Origin: Massilia sp.
Lineage (GTDB): Bacteria; Pseudomonadota; Gammaproteobacteria; Burkholderiales; Burkholderiaceae_D
Direction of reading: 5' to 3'
DNA length: 7,755 bases
NCBI GenBank assembly: GCA_003520365.1
Contig: DOUW01000441.1
Coordinates: 1 to 7,755 of the forward strand
Shown here piece by piece: positions 1 through 6,669 of the stretch. A program made the translations under genes and the position numbers. Position 1 is the first letter of the stretch. Each line of letters starts with the position of its first letter. The notes beneath the pieces are model-generated. The model was not told where the DNA came from. It searched no databases and saw only the letters and a list, made by a program, of their open reading frames with translations.

Positions 1-289
1 GGTCGCCGGCCGTTCCCCACCAGTCCGGCTGGCGCAGGCTGCGCCCGGCCAGCTTGTGCAGGGCCTGGCCGCAGGTCGGGCAGAAAGCAAAACCCTCCGG
101 ATAGATCGGCGCGCAGGCGCAGGACACGGGCAGGGATGCGCCCAGCAAGTGGGCGACGTCGAGCACCCGGCCGCGCGCATGCGCCTGCCAGTCGATGCGG
201 CCGAGACCTTCCGTGGTCTCGAGCGCGAACTGCCCGCTCCTGTCGTCTTCCAGCCAGACGCTGGATGGCGTTTCCCATCTGTATGCCAT
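1..289 (-). CDS. Zinc-ribbon hypothetical protein (3' end cut by window edge)
   Basis: I do not recognise this gene. It reads leftward from an ATG at 289-287, and the window holds 96 codons without a stop. A purine-rich GGAG lies about 4 nt before the ATG, which supports this start. The first 50 residues are short beta-strand-like segments rich in W, E and D (MAYRWETPSSVWLEDD, then GQFALETTEGLGRIDW). They are followed by a four-cysteine zinc-ribbon pattern: C57-A-C59, ten residues, then C70-PT-C73. There is no signal peptide or membrane segment in the visible part, so it is probably cytoplasmic. Zinc ribbons of this kind are common in protein- or nucleic-acid-binding proteins, but the sequence does not reveal a partner. 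It is transcribed away from the M29-like gene. Real coding sequence is likely because of the ordered cysteines and the RBS. Confidence 0.7.
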   Translation of the reverse strand, partial: MAYRWETPSSVWLEDDRSGQFALETTEGLGRIDWQAHARGRVLDVAHLLGASLPVSCACAPIYPEGFAFCPTCGQALHKLAGRSLRQPDWWGTAGD

Positions 290-356
290 TGCGCTCCGCC
301 GTCGAATGAAAAATGGACGCAAGCGACCCGCCACGAAAGCGGCCCTTGCTGTCGAA

Positions 357-362
357 ATCATA
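357..362 (-). promoter_or_regulatory. Possible -10 box for the leftward zinc-ribbon gene
   Basis: On the minus strand this reads TATGAT, five of six matches to the sigma-70 -10 consensus. It lies about 68 nt upstream of the ATG at 289. No acceptable -35 hexamer stands at 16-18 nt, so the call rests on one element and is weak. Confidence 0.25.
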
Positions 363-464
363 ACGCCGCCATTGCCGCGATGGCGCGCCGTTCGCCGGGT
401 AGCGCCAGACGGCACTTCAGGCATCAAGATACAGGCTGTTCACGGGAACTTCGGCGCAGAACCG

Positions 465-470
465 TATAAT
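465..470 (+). promoter_or_regulatory. -10 box (TATAAT) of the promoter for the M29-like gene
   Basis: A perfect TATAAT sits 31 nt before the ATG at 502. The best -35-like hexamer, TTCACG at 439-444, is 20 nt away, which is longer than ideal, so activity may need an activator. A start of transcription near 477 would give a leader of about 25 nt. The in-frame ATG at 469 overlaps this box and so could not be translated from this transcript. Confidence 0.5.
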
Positions 471-501
471 GACGGGTCCGATATGCCCCACGCTGCACAC
501 C

Positions 502-1593
502 ATGAATTCCCCTGCCCTGCCCGATTCCCCCGACCTGCCCCCGCACGCCATCGATGCGGCGGGCAGCCACCTGCACGCCATCCTCGGCATCGCCATCGAG
601 CACGGCCCCGCGCACCGGGCGCTGGTGGTGTATGACGAACGCACCGGCCTGTCGCGCGCCCTGGTGGAGGCCTACCGGCGCAACCTGCCGGACGCCGACT
701 TCGTCGACTTCGACAGCGTGCGCCCCGAGGAGGTGCTGGCCCGCTTCCGTTCCATGGCGGCGAAGGACCTGGTGGTGCTGGTGCAGTCGACCAACTTCCG
801 GCTGGAGGCCTTCCGCATCCGCGTCGAGCTGTTCAAGCTGGGGCTGAAGGTGATCGAGCACGTGCACCTGTCGCGCATGCCGGGCCCGCAGGCCGAGCAC
901 TACATCGAGGCGCTGGCCTATGACCCGGCCTACTTCCGCGGCGTCGGCCGGGCGCTCAAAAGCCGCATCGACGCGGCGCCGCACGGCCGCGTGGTCGGCG
1001 GCGGCGCCGAGCTGGTGTTCGCTTCACCCTTCGAGCCGGCCAAGCTGAACATCGGCGACTACAGCGAGATGCACAACGTCGGCGGCCAGTTCCCGATTGG
1101 CGAAGTCTTCACCGAGGCCCTCGACCTGGAAGCGGTGAACGGGCGCGCGCAGATCCACGTGTTCGGCGACACCAGCTACCGCTCGAACCATCCCGGCACG
1201 CCGGTCACCATCATCGTCGAAAAGGGCCGCGTGGTCGGCACCGAGAATGCGACACCGGAATTCCAGCACATGCTCGACATCATCCGCGCCGACGAGGGCG
1301 AGGTCTGGGTGCGCGAACTGGGCTTCGGCATGAACCGCGCCTTTACCCGCGAACGCCGCGTGGCCGACATCGGCACCTACGAACGCATGTGCGGTATCCA
1401 CCTGTCGCTGGGCGCCAAGCACGGGGTGTATCCGAAGCCGGGCTTCAAGCGCAAGGATGCGAAGTACCACATCGACGTGTTCGCGGTGACCGATGCGGTG
1501 TATCTCGGCGAGGAACGGGTGTATGCCGACGGGGCCTGGACGGTCGCCGCGGCCGAGCAGGCCGCCCCCGGCGGTGGTACTATCCAAGCCTAA
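502..1593 (+). CDS. M29-family aminopeptidase-like metalloprotein
   Basis: This 363-residue protein resembles the C-terminal metal-binding half of M29 (thermophilic, AmpS/AmpT-type) aminopeptidases. These cytoplasmic enzymes remove N-terminal residues with a two-metal centre. Candidate metal ligands appear in family order: E201 in GEVFTEA, E272 in RELGFGMN, H300 in GIHLSLG, and H323/D325 in YHIDVF. Y310 is a possible match to the family tyrosine, though its spacing from H300 is longer than usual. The N-terminal domain is shorter than in typical M29 enzymes of about 410 residues, so substrate choice may differ. The same fold also includes ring-cleaving NicX-type dioxygenases, so peptidase activity is inferred. 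I chose ATG 502 over the upstream in-frame ATG 469 because 469 overlaps the TATAAT box. No Shine-Dalgarno sequence precedes 502. The histidine kinase gene follows after 19 bp, so the two are probably cotranscribed. Confidence 0.75.
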   Translation: MNSPALPDSPDLPPHAIDAAGSHLHAILGIAIEHGPAHRALVVYDERTGLSRALVEAYRRNLPDADFVDFDSVRPEEVLARFRSMAAKDLVVLVQSTNFRLEAFRIRVELFKLGLKVIEHVHLSRMPGPQAEHYIEALAYDPAYFRGVGRALKSRIDAAPHGRVVGGGAELVFASPFEPAKLNIGDYSEMHNVGGQFPIGEVFTEALDLEAVNGRAQIHVFGDTSYRSNHPGTPVTIIVEKGRVVGTENATPEFQHMLDIIRADEGEVWVRELGFGMNRAFTRERRVADIGTYERMCGIHLSLGAKHGVYPKPGFKRKDAKYHIDVFAVTDAVYLGEERVYADGAWTVAAAEQAAPGGGTIQA

Positions 1594-1612
1594 AAATATT
1601 GTTCGGCTGGGG

Positions 1613-2800
1613 ATGAGCATGGTGGTGGACCTCCGAAAGCGCGTGGACGAAATCCAGGCGATCAGCGCAGTACCCAAGATCCTGGAAACGGTGGCGGCCA
1701 TGACCGGCCTCGGTTTCGTCTGCATCGCCCACGTCACCGACGAGAACTGGCTCACCTGCGCCGTGCTCGACCGGCTGGAGTTCGGCCTCAAGCCGGACGA
1801 CGAGCTCGACGTCACCACCACGCTGTGCGAGGAGGTGCGCGACACCGGCCGCGCCGTCATCATCGACAACGTCGCCGAGAGCGCAGCATACTGCGCGCAC
1901 CATACGCCGCGCATCTACGGCTTCCAGAGCTACTTCTCGATCCCCATCTTCCGCGCCGACGGCAGCTATTTCGGCACCCTGTGCGGTCTCGATCCGAGGC
2001 CGATGACGCTGTCGGATACCGTCACCGTCTCCACGTTGCAGTTGTTCGCCGAGCTGATCTCGAAGCAGCTCGGCGACGAAACGCGCCAGGAAGCGACCCG
2101 CACCGACCTGCTGAGCGAACGCGGAACGGCCGAGTTGCGCGAGCAGTTCATCGCGGTGCTCGGGCACGACCTGCGCACGCCGCTCGGCGCGATCACGATG
2201 GGCGCCGACCTGCTGGCGCTGAAAGTCCGGGAGCCCGAGCTGCGTCCAGTGATAGAACGCATCCGCAGCAGCGCGCGGCGCATGGCGGCCCTGGTCGACG
2301 ACGTGGTCGACTTCACGCGCGGCCGCATGGGCAGCGGCATCGGCCTGAACCTGCGCCGGCACGACAGCGTGCACCTGACCCTGGAACAGGTCGTCGACGA
2401 GTTGCGCGGCCTGCATCCCGAGCACCGTATCGTCGCCAGCATCCCGCCGCAGCTGTGTCTGCACTGCGACCCCGAACGCCTGGCCCAGCTGCTGTCGAAC
2501 CTTCTCAAGAACGCGCTGGTGCACGGCAGCGCCGACGCGCCGGTTCACGTGGAGGCGCGCACGGAAGGCGGGGTATTCACGATGACGGTGTCGAACCAGG
2601 GCCAGGACCTGCGACCGGAAGTGATCGGGCAGCTGTTCAAGCCCTATTGGCGCGCCGCCTCGCGTCCGGGCAGCGAAGGACTCGGCCTGGGCCTCTACAT
2701 CGTCGACCAGATCGCACGCGCGCACGGCGGCAGGATCGACGTGCGCTCCGGCGCCGGGCGCACCTCGTTCACGTTCACGCTCGACGGCCAGGCCGCCTGA
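1613..2800 (+). CDS. GAF-domain sensor histidine kinase
   Basis: A 395-residue cytoplasmic two-component sensor kinase with no membrane segment or signal peptide, so it probably senses an intracellular or diffusible cue. A GAF domain spans about residues 10-155 and includes TTTLCEEVRDTGRAVIIDN and YFSIPIF. A HisKA dimerisation domain follows with the H-box FIAVLGHDLRTPLG; the phospho-acceptor is H185. The C-terminal HATPase has the N-box LSNLLKNA (N296, N300) and the G2 box GLGLGLYI (356-363). The usual DxGxG of the G1 box is replaced by NQGQ, a substitution seen in some active GAF-type kinases, so ATP binding is still expected. No response regulator lies beside it, making it an orphan kinase in this window. 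Alternative in-frame starts are ATG 1619, which has GGGGA better placed upstream, and ATG 1493, which lies inside the preceding gene and is unlikely. Confidence 0.88.
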   Translation: MSMVVDLRKRVDEIQAISAVPKILETVAAMTGLGFVCIAHVTDENWLTCAVLDRLEFGLKPDDELDVTTTLCEEVRDTGRAVIIDNVAESAAYCAHHTPRIYGFQSYFSIPIFRADGSYFGTLCGLDPRPMTLSDTVTVSTLQLFAELISKQLGDETRQEATRTDLLSERGTAELREQFIAVLGHDLRTPLGAITMGADLLALKVREPELRPVIERIRSSARRMAALVDDVVDFTRGRMGSGIGLNLRRHDSVHLTLEQVVDELRGLHPEHRIVASIPPQLCLHCDPERLAQLLSNLLKNALVHGSADAPVHVEARTEGGVFTMTVSNQGQDLRPEVIGQLFKPYWRAASRPGSEGLGLGLYIVDQIARAHGGRIDVRSGAGRTSFTFTLDGQAA

Positions 2801-2857
2801 GCCGCAGTACCATCCGCGCAGGACTACCGATATTCGTTCCGCTACCACCGCAAGACC

Positions 2858-3697
2858 ATGCTCACTCCCGAACAACGCGCCCAATACCAACGCGACGGCT
2901 TCATCGTCCTCCCCAACTTCAAATCTTCCGACGAGATCGCCGCGCTGCGCCGCCGCGCCGAGGAAATCGTCGACGCCTTCGACCCGGCCGAATCGCGCGC
3001 CATCTTCACCACGCGCGACCAGGAGCGCGCCAGCGACGACTGGTTCCTCGGTTCGGACAACACGATCCGCTGCTTCTTCGAAGAGGAAGCCTTTGGCGCG
3101 GACGGCCAGCTGCGCCAGCCGAAGGCGCTGTCGATCAACAAGATCGGCCACGCCATGCACGACCTCGACCCCGTGTTCGAGCGCTTCACGCGCGACGCCA
3201 GGCTGGCGGCCGTGGCGCGCGACCTCGGGTTGGAGCAACCGCAGGTCTGGCAATCGATGTACATCTTCAAGCAGCCCGGCATCGGCGGCGAAGTGCGCTG
3301 GCACCAGGACGCGACCTTCTTCGACTCCACCCCGATCAGCGTGACCACCTTCTGGTTCGCACTGGAAGACGCGACCATCGAGAACGGCTGCCTGTGGGCC
3401 GAACCGGGCGGCCACCGCGGTCCGCTGCGCGAGCGTTTTCTGCGCGACGGCGACCGCATCCACATGGAAAAGCTCGACGCCACGCCCTGGCCCGACAACA
3501 GCACCGCCGTGCCGATCGAAGCCGCGGCCGGCACCCTGGTCTGCTTCCACGGCCTGCTGCCGCACTACAGCGCACCGAACCGTTCTCCGGTGTCACGCCA
3601 CGCTTTCACGCTGCATGCGACCGATGCGGGGACGAGCTACTCGCCGCGCAACTGGATCCAGCGCGATGACAGCCTGCCGGTGCGCGGCTTCGACTGA
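2858..3697 (+). CDS. Phytanoyl-CoA dioxygenase (PhyH) family oxygenase
   Basis: A 279-residue non-heme Fe(II)/2-oxoglutarate-dependent oxygenase of the PhyH family, close in size to the PHYHD1-like branch. Such enzymes hydroxylate a small molecule while converting 2-oxoglutarate and O2 to succinate and CO2. The iron triad is visible as H149 and D151 in RWHQDATF and H236 in LLPHYSAPNRS. R247 stands 11 residues after H236, the spacing expected for the arginine that binds the 2-oxoglutarate carboxylate (compare H264 and R275 in human PhyH). The N-terminal motif DGFIVLPNF is also typical. No signal peptide is present, so it is cytoplasmic. The substrate cannot be read from sequence, and the neighbours (a sensor kinase and an amylase) do not suggest a pathway. 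The start has no clear Shine-Dalgarno sequence but matches the family N-terminus. The 57-bp gap after the kinase shows no terminator, so read-through transcription is possible. Confidence 0.88.
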   Translation: MLTPEQRAQYQRDGFIVLPNFKSSDEIAALRRRAEEIVDAFDPAESRAIFTTRDQERASDDWFLGSDNTIRCFFEEEAFGADGQLRQPKALSINKIGHAMHDLDPVFERFTRDARLAAVARDLGLEQPQVWQSMYIFKQPGIGGEVRWHQDATFFDSTPISVTTFWFALEDATIENGCLWAEPGGHRGPLRERFLRDGDRIHMEKLDATPWPDNSTAVPIEAAAGTLVCFHGLLPHYSAPNRSPVSRHAFTLHATDAGTSYSPRNWIQRDDSLPVRGFD

Positions 3698-3751
3698 TCT
3701 CATCTCCCATCGAGACGTGTAGCAAAACTACGCTGCACCGCCCGAATTCGA

Positions 3752-3780
3752 TTGACATGCTCCTGAGCTGCTCCGAGAAT
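3752..3780 (+). promoter_or_regulatory. Predicted sigma-70 promoter of the amylase gene
   Basis: A perfect -35 hexamer TTGACA (3752-3757) is followed, after an ideal 17 nt, by GAGAAT (3775-3780), a four-of-six match to the -10 consensus. Transcription would begin near 3787 and give a leader of about 118 nt before the amylase ATG. The weak -10 box, overlapped by the hairpin at 3763-3793, would suit a regulated promoter, as expected for a starch-induced gene. Confidence 0.5.
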
Positions 3781-3793
3781 CGGAACGGCTCAG
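3763..3793. repeat. Inverted repeat (possible operator) across the amylase -10 region
   Basis: CTGAGC (3763-3768) pairs with GCTCAG (3788-3793), and inside it TCCGA (3772-3776) pairs with TCGGA (3780-3784) around a GAA centre. Between these arms, G3770 pairs with C3786, T3769/G3787 is a wobble and C3771/A3785 is the only mismatch. The two-tier symmetry lies between the -35 box and the expected transcription start, where a repressor would bind. No T-run follows directly, so it is not a standard intrinsic terminator for the dioxygenase gene, although that remains an alternative. Confidence 0.5.
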
Positions 3794-3904
3794 CGGCCGC
3801 ATCCGTAGTTTTAATACGCCTCACCGATTCCTGCCGCTCGGCGCCGTACTTCTATTTTCCTAAGGAAACACACGACAGCCAACCCGTAGCACCAAGGAGG
3901 AGAC

Positions 3905-5176
3905 ATGAGAAACAAAACAATCCTGGCCAGCATGCTCGCAAGCGCCTTTCTCGCAACGTCCTACGCGTACGCCGCCACGCCGCCGGCCCAGTCCGGCAAC
4001 AGCCAGGCCATCCTGCTGCAGGGCTTCCACTGGAAGTCATCCGGCTACGCCAGCCCGAACTGGTATAACACCGTCCTCAACAACGTCGCCGACCTGAAGG
4101 CGCTGGGCGTGACCCACGTCTGGTTCCCGCCGCCGTCGGACTCGGCGGCCAGCGAAGGCTACCTGCCGCGCCAGCTTAACTCGCTCAATTCGCGCTACGG
4201 CAGCTCGGCCGAACTGACCAACGTGGTGCGCGCCTTTACCAACAACGGCATCAAGGCGATCGCCGACGTGGTGGTGAACCACCGGGTTGGCACCACCGGC
4301 TGGTCCGACTTCACCAATCCGAACTGGACCACCCACGCGATCGTCAACAACGACGAGTGCAATTGCGGCCTGGGCAATGCCGACACGGGGCCGGGCTTCG
4401 ATGGCGGCCGCGACCTCGACCACAAGAACGTGGGCGAGGTCCAGAACGGCATCGTCAACTGGCTCAATTACACGATCAAGCCGGTCGGCTTTTCCGGCCT
4501 GCGCTTCGACTACGTGAAGGGCTTCGGCGCCAGCTACGTCGGCCAGTACGCGAATGCCTTCAACGCCGAGTTCTGCGTGGGCGAGCTGTGGAACGACCTG
4601 AACCTGAATAACATCGACGCCCACCGCCAGGGCATCATGGACTGGATCAATGGCACCGGCAACAGCTGCGGCGCCTTCGACTTCACGACCAAGGGCCTGC
4701 TGAACGACGCGCTGGCGAACGGGAATTACTGGCGCCTGAAGGACTCGTCGGGCAAGCCGCAGGGCGCCGTCGGCTGGTGGCCGGCAATGGCGGTCACCTT
4801 CGTCGACAACCACGACACCGGCCCGACCGAAAGCTGCGGCACCGGCCAGAACCACTGGCCCGTACCCTGCGGCGCGGTGATGCAGGGTTACGCCTACATC
4901 CTCAGCCATCCCGGCATCCCGACCGTCTTCTACCCGCACATCTACAACTGGAACCTGAAGACGGAGATCGCCGCCCTGATCAAGGCACGCAAGGCCGCCG
5001 GTGTGCACTCGACCTCGCCGGTCGCGATCCAGCAGGCCACGCAAGGCCTGTACGCGGCGATCGTCACCGGCAGCACGCGCCAGCTGGCCATGAAGATCGG
5101 CCCGAACAGCTGGAGCCCGGGCGCCGGCTGGACGCTGCAGACCTCGGGCAATAACTATGCGGTCTGGATGAAGTAA
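3905..5176 (+). CDS. Secreted GH13 alpha-amylase
   Basis: A 423-residue endo-acting glycoside hydrolase that cleaves alpha-1,4 links in starch outside the cytoplasm. A Sec signal peptide (MRNKTILASMLASAFLATSYAYA) probably ends after A23 at AYA|AT. The four GH13 regions are present: DVVVNH (121-126), GLRFDYVKG with nucleophile D202, VGELW with acid/base E227, and FVDNHD with transition-state stabiliser D304. FCVGELW, FVDNHDTG and the QGYAYILSHPGIPTVFY segment resemble the maltotetraose-forming amylase of Pseudomonas stutzeri and the plant/archaeal-type GH13_6/7 group. The protein ends right after a short C domain, with no CBM20 starch-binding module. Six cysteines (152, 154, 224, 255, 311, 322) may form disulfides, in keeping with export. 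AAGGAGG at 3894-3900, four nt before the ATG, is the strongest ribosome-binding site in the window. The gene appears monocistronic, with its own promoter and a downstream hairpin. The exact product size (maltotetraose or other) is unproven. Confidence 0.94.
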   Translation: MRNKTILASMLASAFLATSYAYAATPPAQSGNSQAILLQGFHWKSSGYASPNWYNTVLNNVADLKALGVTHVWFPPPSDSAASEGYLPRQLNSLNSRYGSSAELTNVVRAFTNNGIKAIADVVVNHRVGTTGWSDFTNPNWTTHAIVNNDECNCGLGNADTGPGFDGGRDLDHKNVGEVQNGIVNWLNYTIKPVGFSGLRFDYVKGFGASYVGQYANAFNAEFCVGELWNDLNLNNIDAHRQGIMDWINGTGNSCGAFDFTTKGLLNDALANGNYWRLKDSSGKPQGAVGWWPAMAVTFVDNHDTGPTESCGTGQNHWPVPCGAVMQGYAYILSHPGIPTVFYPHIYNWNLKTEIAALIKARKAAGVHSTSPVAIQQATQGLYAAIVTGSTRQLAMKIGPNSWSPGAGWTLQTSGNNYAVWMK

Positions 5177-5198
5177 GCCGTGTCGCTATGAACCCGTG

Positions 5199-5225
5199 TG
5201 GAGCGCGCTCGTCCGGCGCGCTCCA
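5199..5225 (+). terminator. Terminator-like hairpin after the amylase gene
   Basis: TGGAGCGCGC (5199-5208) and GCGCGCTCCA (5216-5225) form a perfect 10-bp GC-rich stem with a 7-nt loop, starting 22 nt after the amylase stop. No T-run follows on either strand, so it may work with Rho, protect the mRNA end, or only slow transcription. It separates the amylase from the hipA-hipB operon. Confidence 0.55.
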
Positions 5226-5292
5226 TCGATCGCCGACTGCCGCACCCAGAGTGGCGCCCATCCTTTTGATTTCCAAAAACTGCGCCGGCCAA

Positions 5293-5305
5293 GTGACGTC
5301 GTGAC
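5293..5305. promoter_or_regulatory. Direct repeat GTGAC-GTC-GTGAC, candidate operator before hipA
   Basis: Two GTGAC copies (5293-5297 and 5301-5305) are separated by GTC, and the pair contains the palindrome GACGTC. GTGACA at 5301-5306 is also a five-of-six match to a -35 hexamer, though no convincing -10 stands at the right distance. An alternative weak pair is TTGATG (5310-5315) with TTTACT (5332-5337) at 16 nt. HipB-type proteins usually repress their own operon, and this is a plausible place for the promoter and operator. The E. coli HipB operator pattern (TATCC, 8 nt, GGATA) is not present. Confidence 0.3.
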
Positions 5306-5382
5306 AGATTTGATGTAGGCTCCAAGTATCTTTTACTGCACTTTAGCCTCGCAGAGCCCACTGGCAGGTGCGAAAGTCGACT

Positions 5383-6669
5383 ATGGATTGTCACATCGAG
5401 ATCTTTCACGAGGGTCAATGGCTGGAAGCCGCCCTGGCCAGCTTTTCCGACCGGGTGCGTAACGGCTTCCGGGAGAGCGGCTGCGTCTTTGAATACGATC
5501 TCGATCATGCGTTCGGCAGTTCGCCGCTTCCGGTATCGCTGGCTGTTCCGGTCGACGCGGACCGCCACGTCCTGCAAGCATGGCCCGCGTTCCTGTACGA
5601 CCTGGTCCCGCAAGGGAATGGGCGCCGCTTCCTGCTCGATCGCCTGCAGCTTCCCGACGCCGAGGCTTCCGACCTGCCGCTGTTGTGCGCCGGCGCCTTC
5701 AATCCCATCGGGCGCCTGCGCATCAGGGAGGCGGTGCAGTATTTCGAACGGCACGTCGAACGCCATGGCCTGGCTGCCGACGGTTTCGAGTTCGACGAAC
5801 TGCTGGCGCGGGCTCCCGACTTCCATGAAGCGATGATGGTCCATGGGATGCTGGCGGCAGGCGGCACCGGCATCCAGGGCGTCGCGCCGAAGTATCTGCT
5901 GACCCAGGCGCTGGACGGGAAATGGTATCCGGACGCGGCGCTGCCGGACGACCGGGCGCAGCGCCACTACATCGTCAAGCGCCCGCGCGGCCCATCGGAA
6001 GCGGACCGTAAGGTGCTGCGCAACGAAGCGCGCTACATGGAGGTCGCGCAGCGCTTCGGCATCCGCAGTTTCGACTTGCCCTTCCTGCGCGAAGACATGC
6101 TGTTCATACCGCGTTTCGACCGCCGCGCGCAGGACGGAGGCGTGCTGCGCTTTCATCAGGAGAGCGCCGCCTCCATTGCCGGCCTGGCCGGTTTCGGCAT
6201 CCAGGCCAACCAGTTCGACCTGCTGGCTGCGATCCGGCGCGTCGTCGATGAACCGCTCGAAGAGACCATCGAGTTCATCCGCCGCGACGTGCTGAACCTG
6301 GCAATGCGCAATCCCGACAATCACGCCCGCAATACCGCCGTGCATACCGTTGACGGTGTCACCCGCATCACGCCTCTGTTCGATTTCGCGCCGATGTACC
6401 TGGACCCAGAGGGGATCACGCGCGCGGCGCGCTGGTACCACCGCGAGACCGGAAAAGAACTGCAACGCTGGGACGACGTGCTGGCGCACCTGGCCTTGCC
6501 CGCGGCCGAGCACCGGCAACTGGTCGACGCGCTGGTCGGGTTTGGCGAACGGCTGGTGACGCTGGCGGACTGCATGCGCGAAACCGGGGTGGATGAGGAT
6601 ATCGTCGCGTTCGTCACGCCCAGCATCGAAGCGCAACGCACCCAACTTCTGGCATTGAGGCCGTCATGA
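5383..6669 (+). CDS. hipA: HipA-family serine/threonine kinase (toxin)
   Basis: A 428-residue kinase of the HipA toxin family; E. coli HipA phosphorylates glutamyl-tRNA synthetase and induces dormancy. The N-terminal subdomain is present (PAFLYDLVPQG near residue 70, GAFNPIGRLRI near 105). The kinase core has a glycine-rich loop GGTGIQGVAPK (160-170), ATP-binding K199 in YIVKRP, E215 in NEARYMEVA, FIPRFDR near 242-248, the catalytic loop NPDNHARN with D312 and N317, and metal-binding D334 in PLFDFAPMY. All match the HipA D309/N314/D332 pattern. The loop lacks the serine that is usually autophosphorylated; T162 is its only hydroxyl residue. Its target is unknown. The gene comes before its partner, opposite to E. 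coli hipBA, and its stop overlaps the hipB start (ATGA). I prefer ATG 5383 over GTG 5368, which has no RBS; AGGTG lies rather far upstream of 5383, so the start is uncertain by five codons. Confidence 0.88.
   Translation: MDCHIEIFHEGQWLEAALASFSDRVRNGFRESGCVFEYDLDHAFGSSPLPVSLAVPVDADRHVLQAWPAFLYDLVPQGNGRRFLLDRLQLPDAEASDLPLLCAGAFNPIGRLRIREAVQYFERHVERHGLAADGFEFDELLARAPDFHEAMMVHGMLAAGGTGIQGVAPKYLLTQALDGKWYPDAALPDDRAQRHYIVKRPRGPSEADRKVLRNEARYMEVAQRFGIRSFDLPFLREDMLFIPRFDRRAQDGGVLRFHQESAASIAGLAGFGIQANQFDLLAAIRRVVDEPLEETIEFIRRDVLNLAMRNPDNHARNTAVHTVDGVTRITPLFDFAPMYLDPEGITRAARWYHRETGKELQRWDDVLAHLALPAAEHRQLVDALVGFGERLVTLADCMRETGVDEDIVAFVTPSIEAQRTQLLALRPS

Noticed and set aside
1580..3565. 661-codon open frame on the minus strand
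   Set aside because: It lies fully antisense to the histidine kinase and dioxygenase genes, which have clear domains; the protein shows no recognisable fold and reflects third-position GC bias.
1825..3669. 614-codon open frame on the plus strand
   Set aside because: It is out of frame with the kinase and dioxygenase genes and very rich in Arg, Ala and Pro, typical of a shadow frame in high-GC DNA.
3717..3733. Small hairpin GTAG-caaaa-CTAC after the dioxygenase gene
   Set aside because: The stem is only about six pairs including a wobble and is not followed by a T-run, too weak to call a terminator.
3856..3868. Inverted repeat TTTCC-taa-GGAAA in the amylase leader
   Set aside because: Five-bp arms of this kind arise by chance, and it does not mask the ribosome-binding site.
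4037..5044. 335-codon open frame on the minus strand
   Set aside because: It is the complement of the amylase gene, is Val/Ala/Asp-rich and has no family signature.
5155..6645. 496-codon open frame on the minus strand
   Set aside because: It is antisense to hipA, whose kinase motifs are intact; the translation is low-complexity and without motifs.
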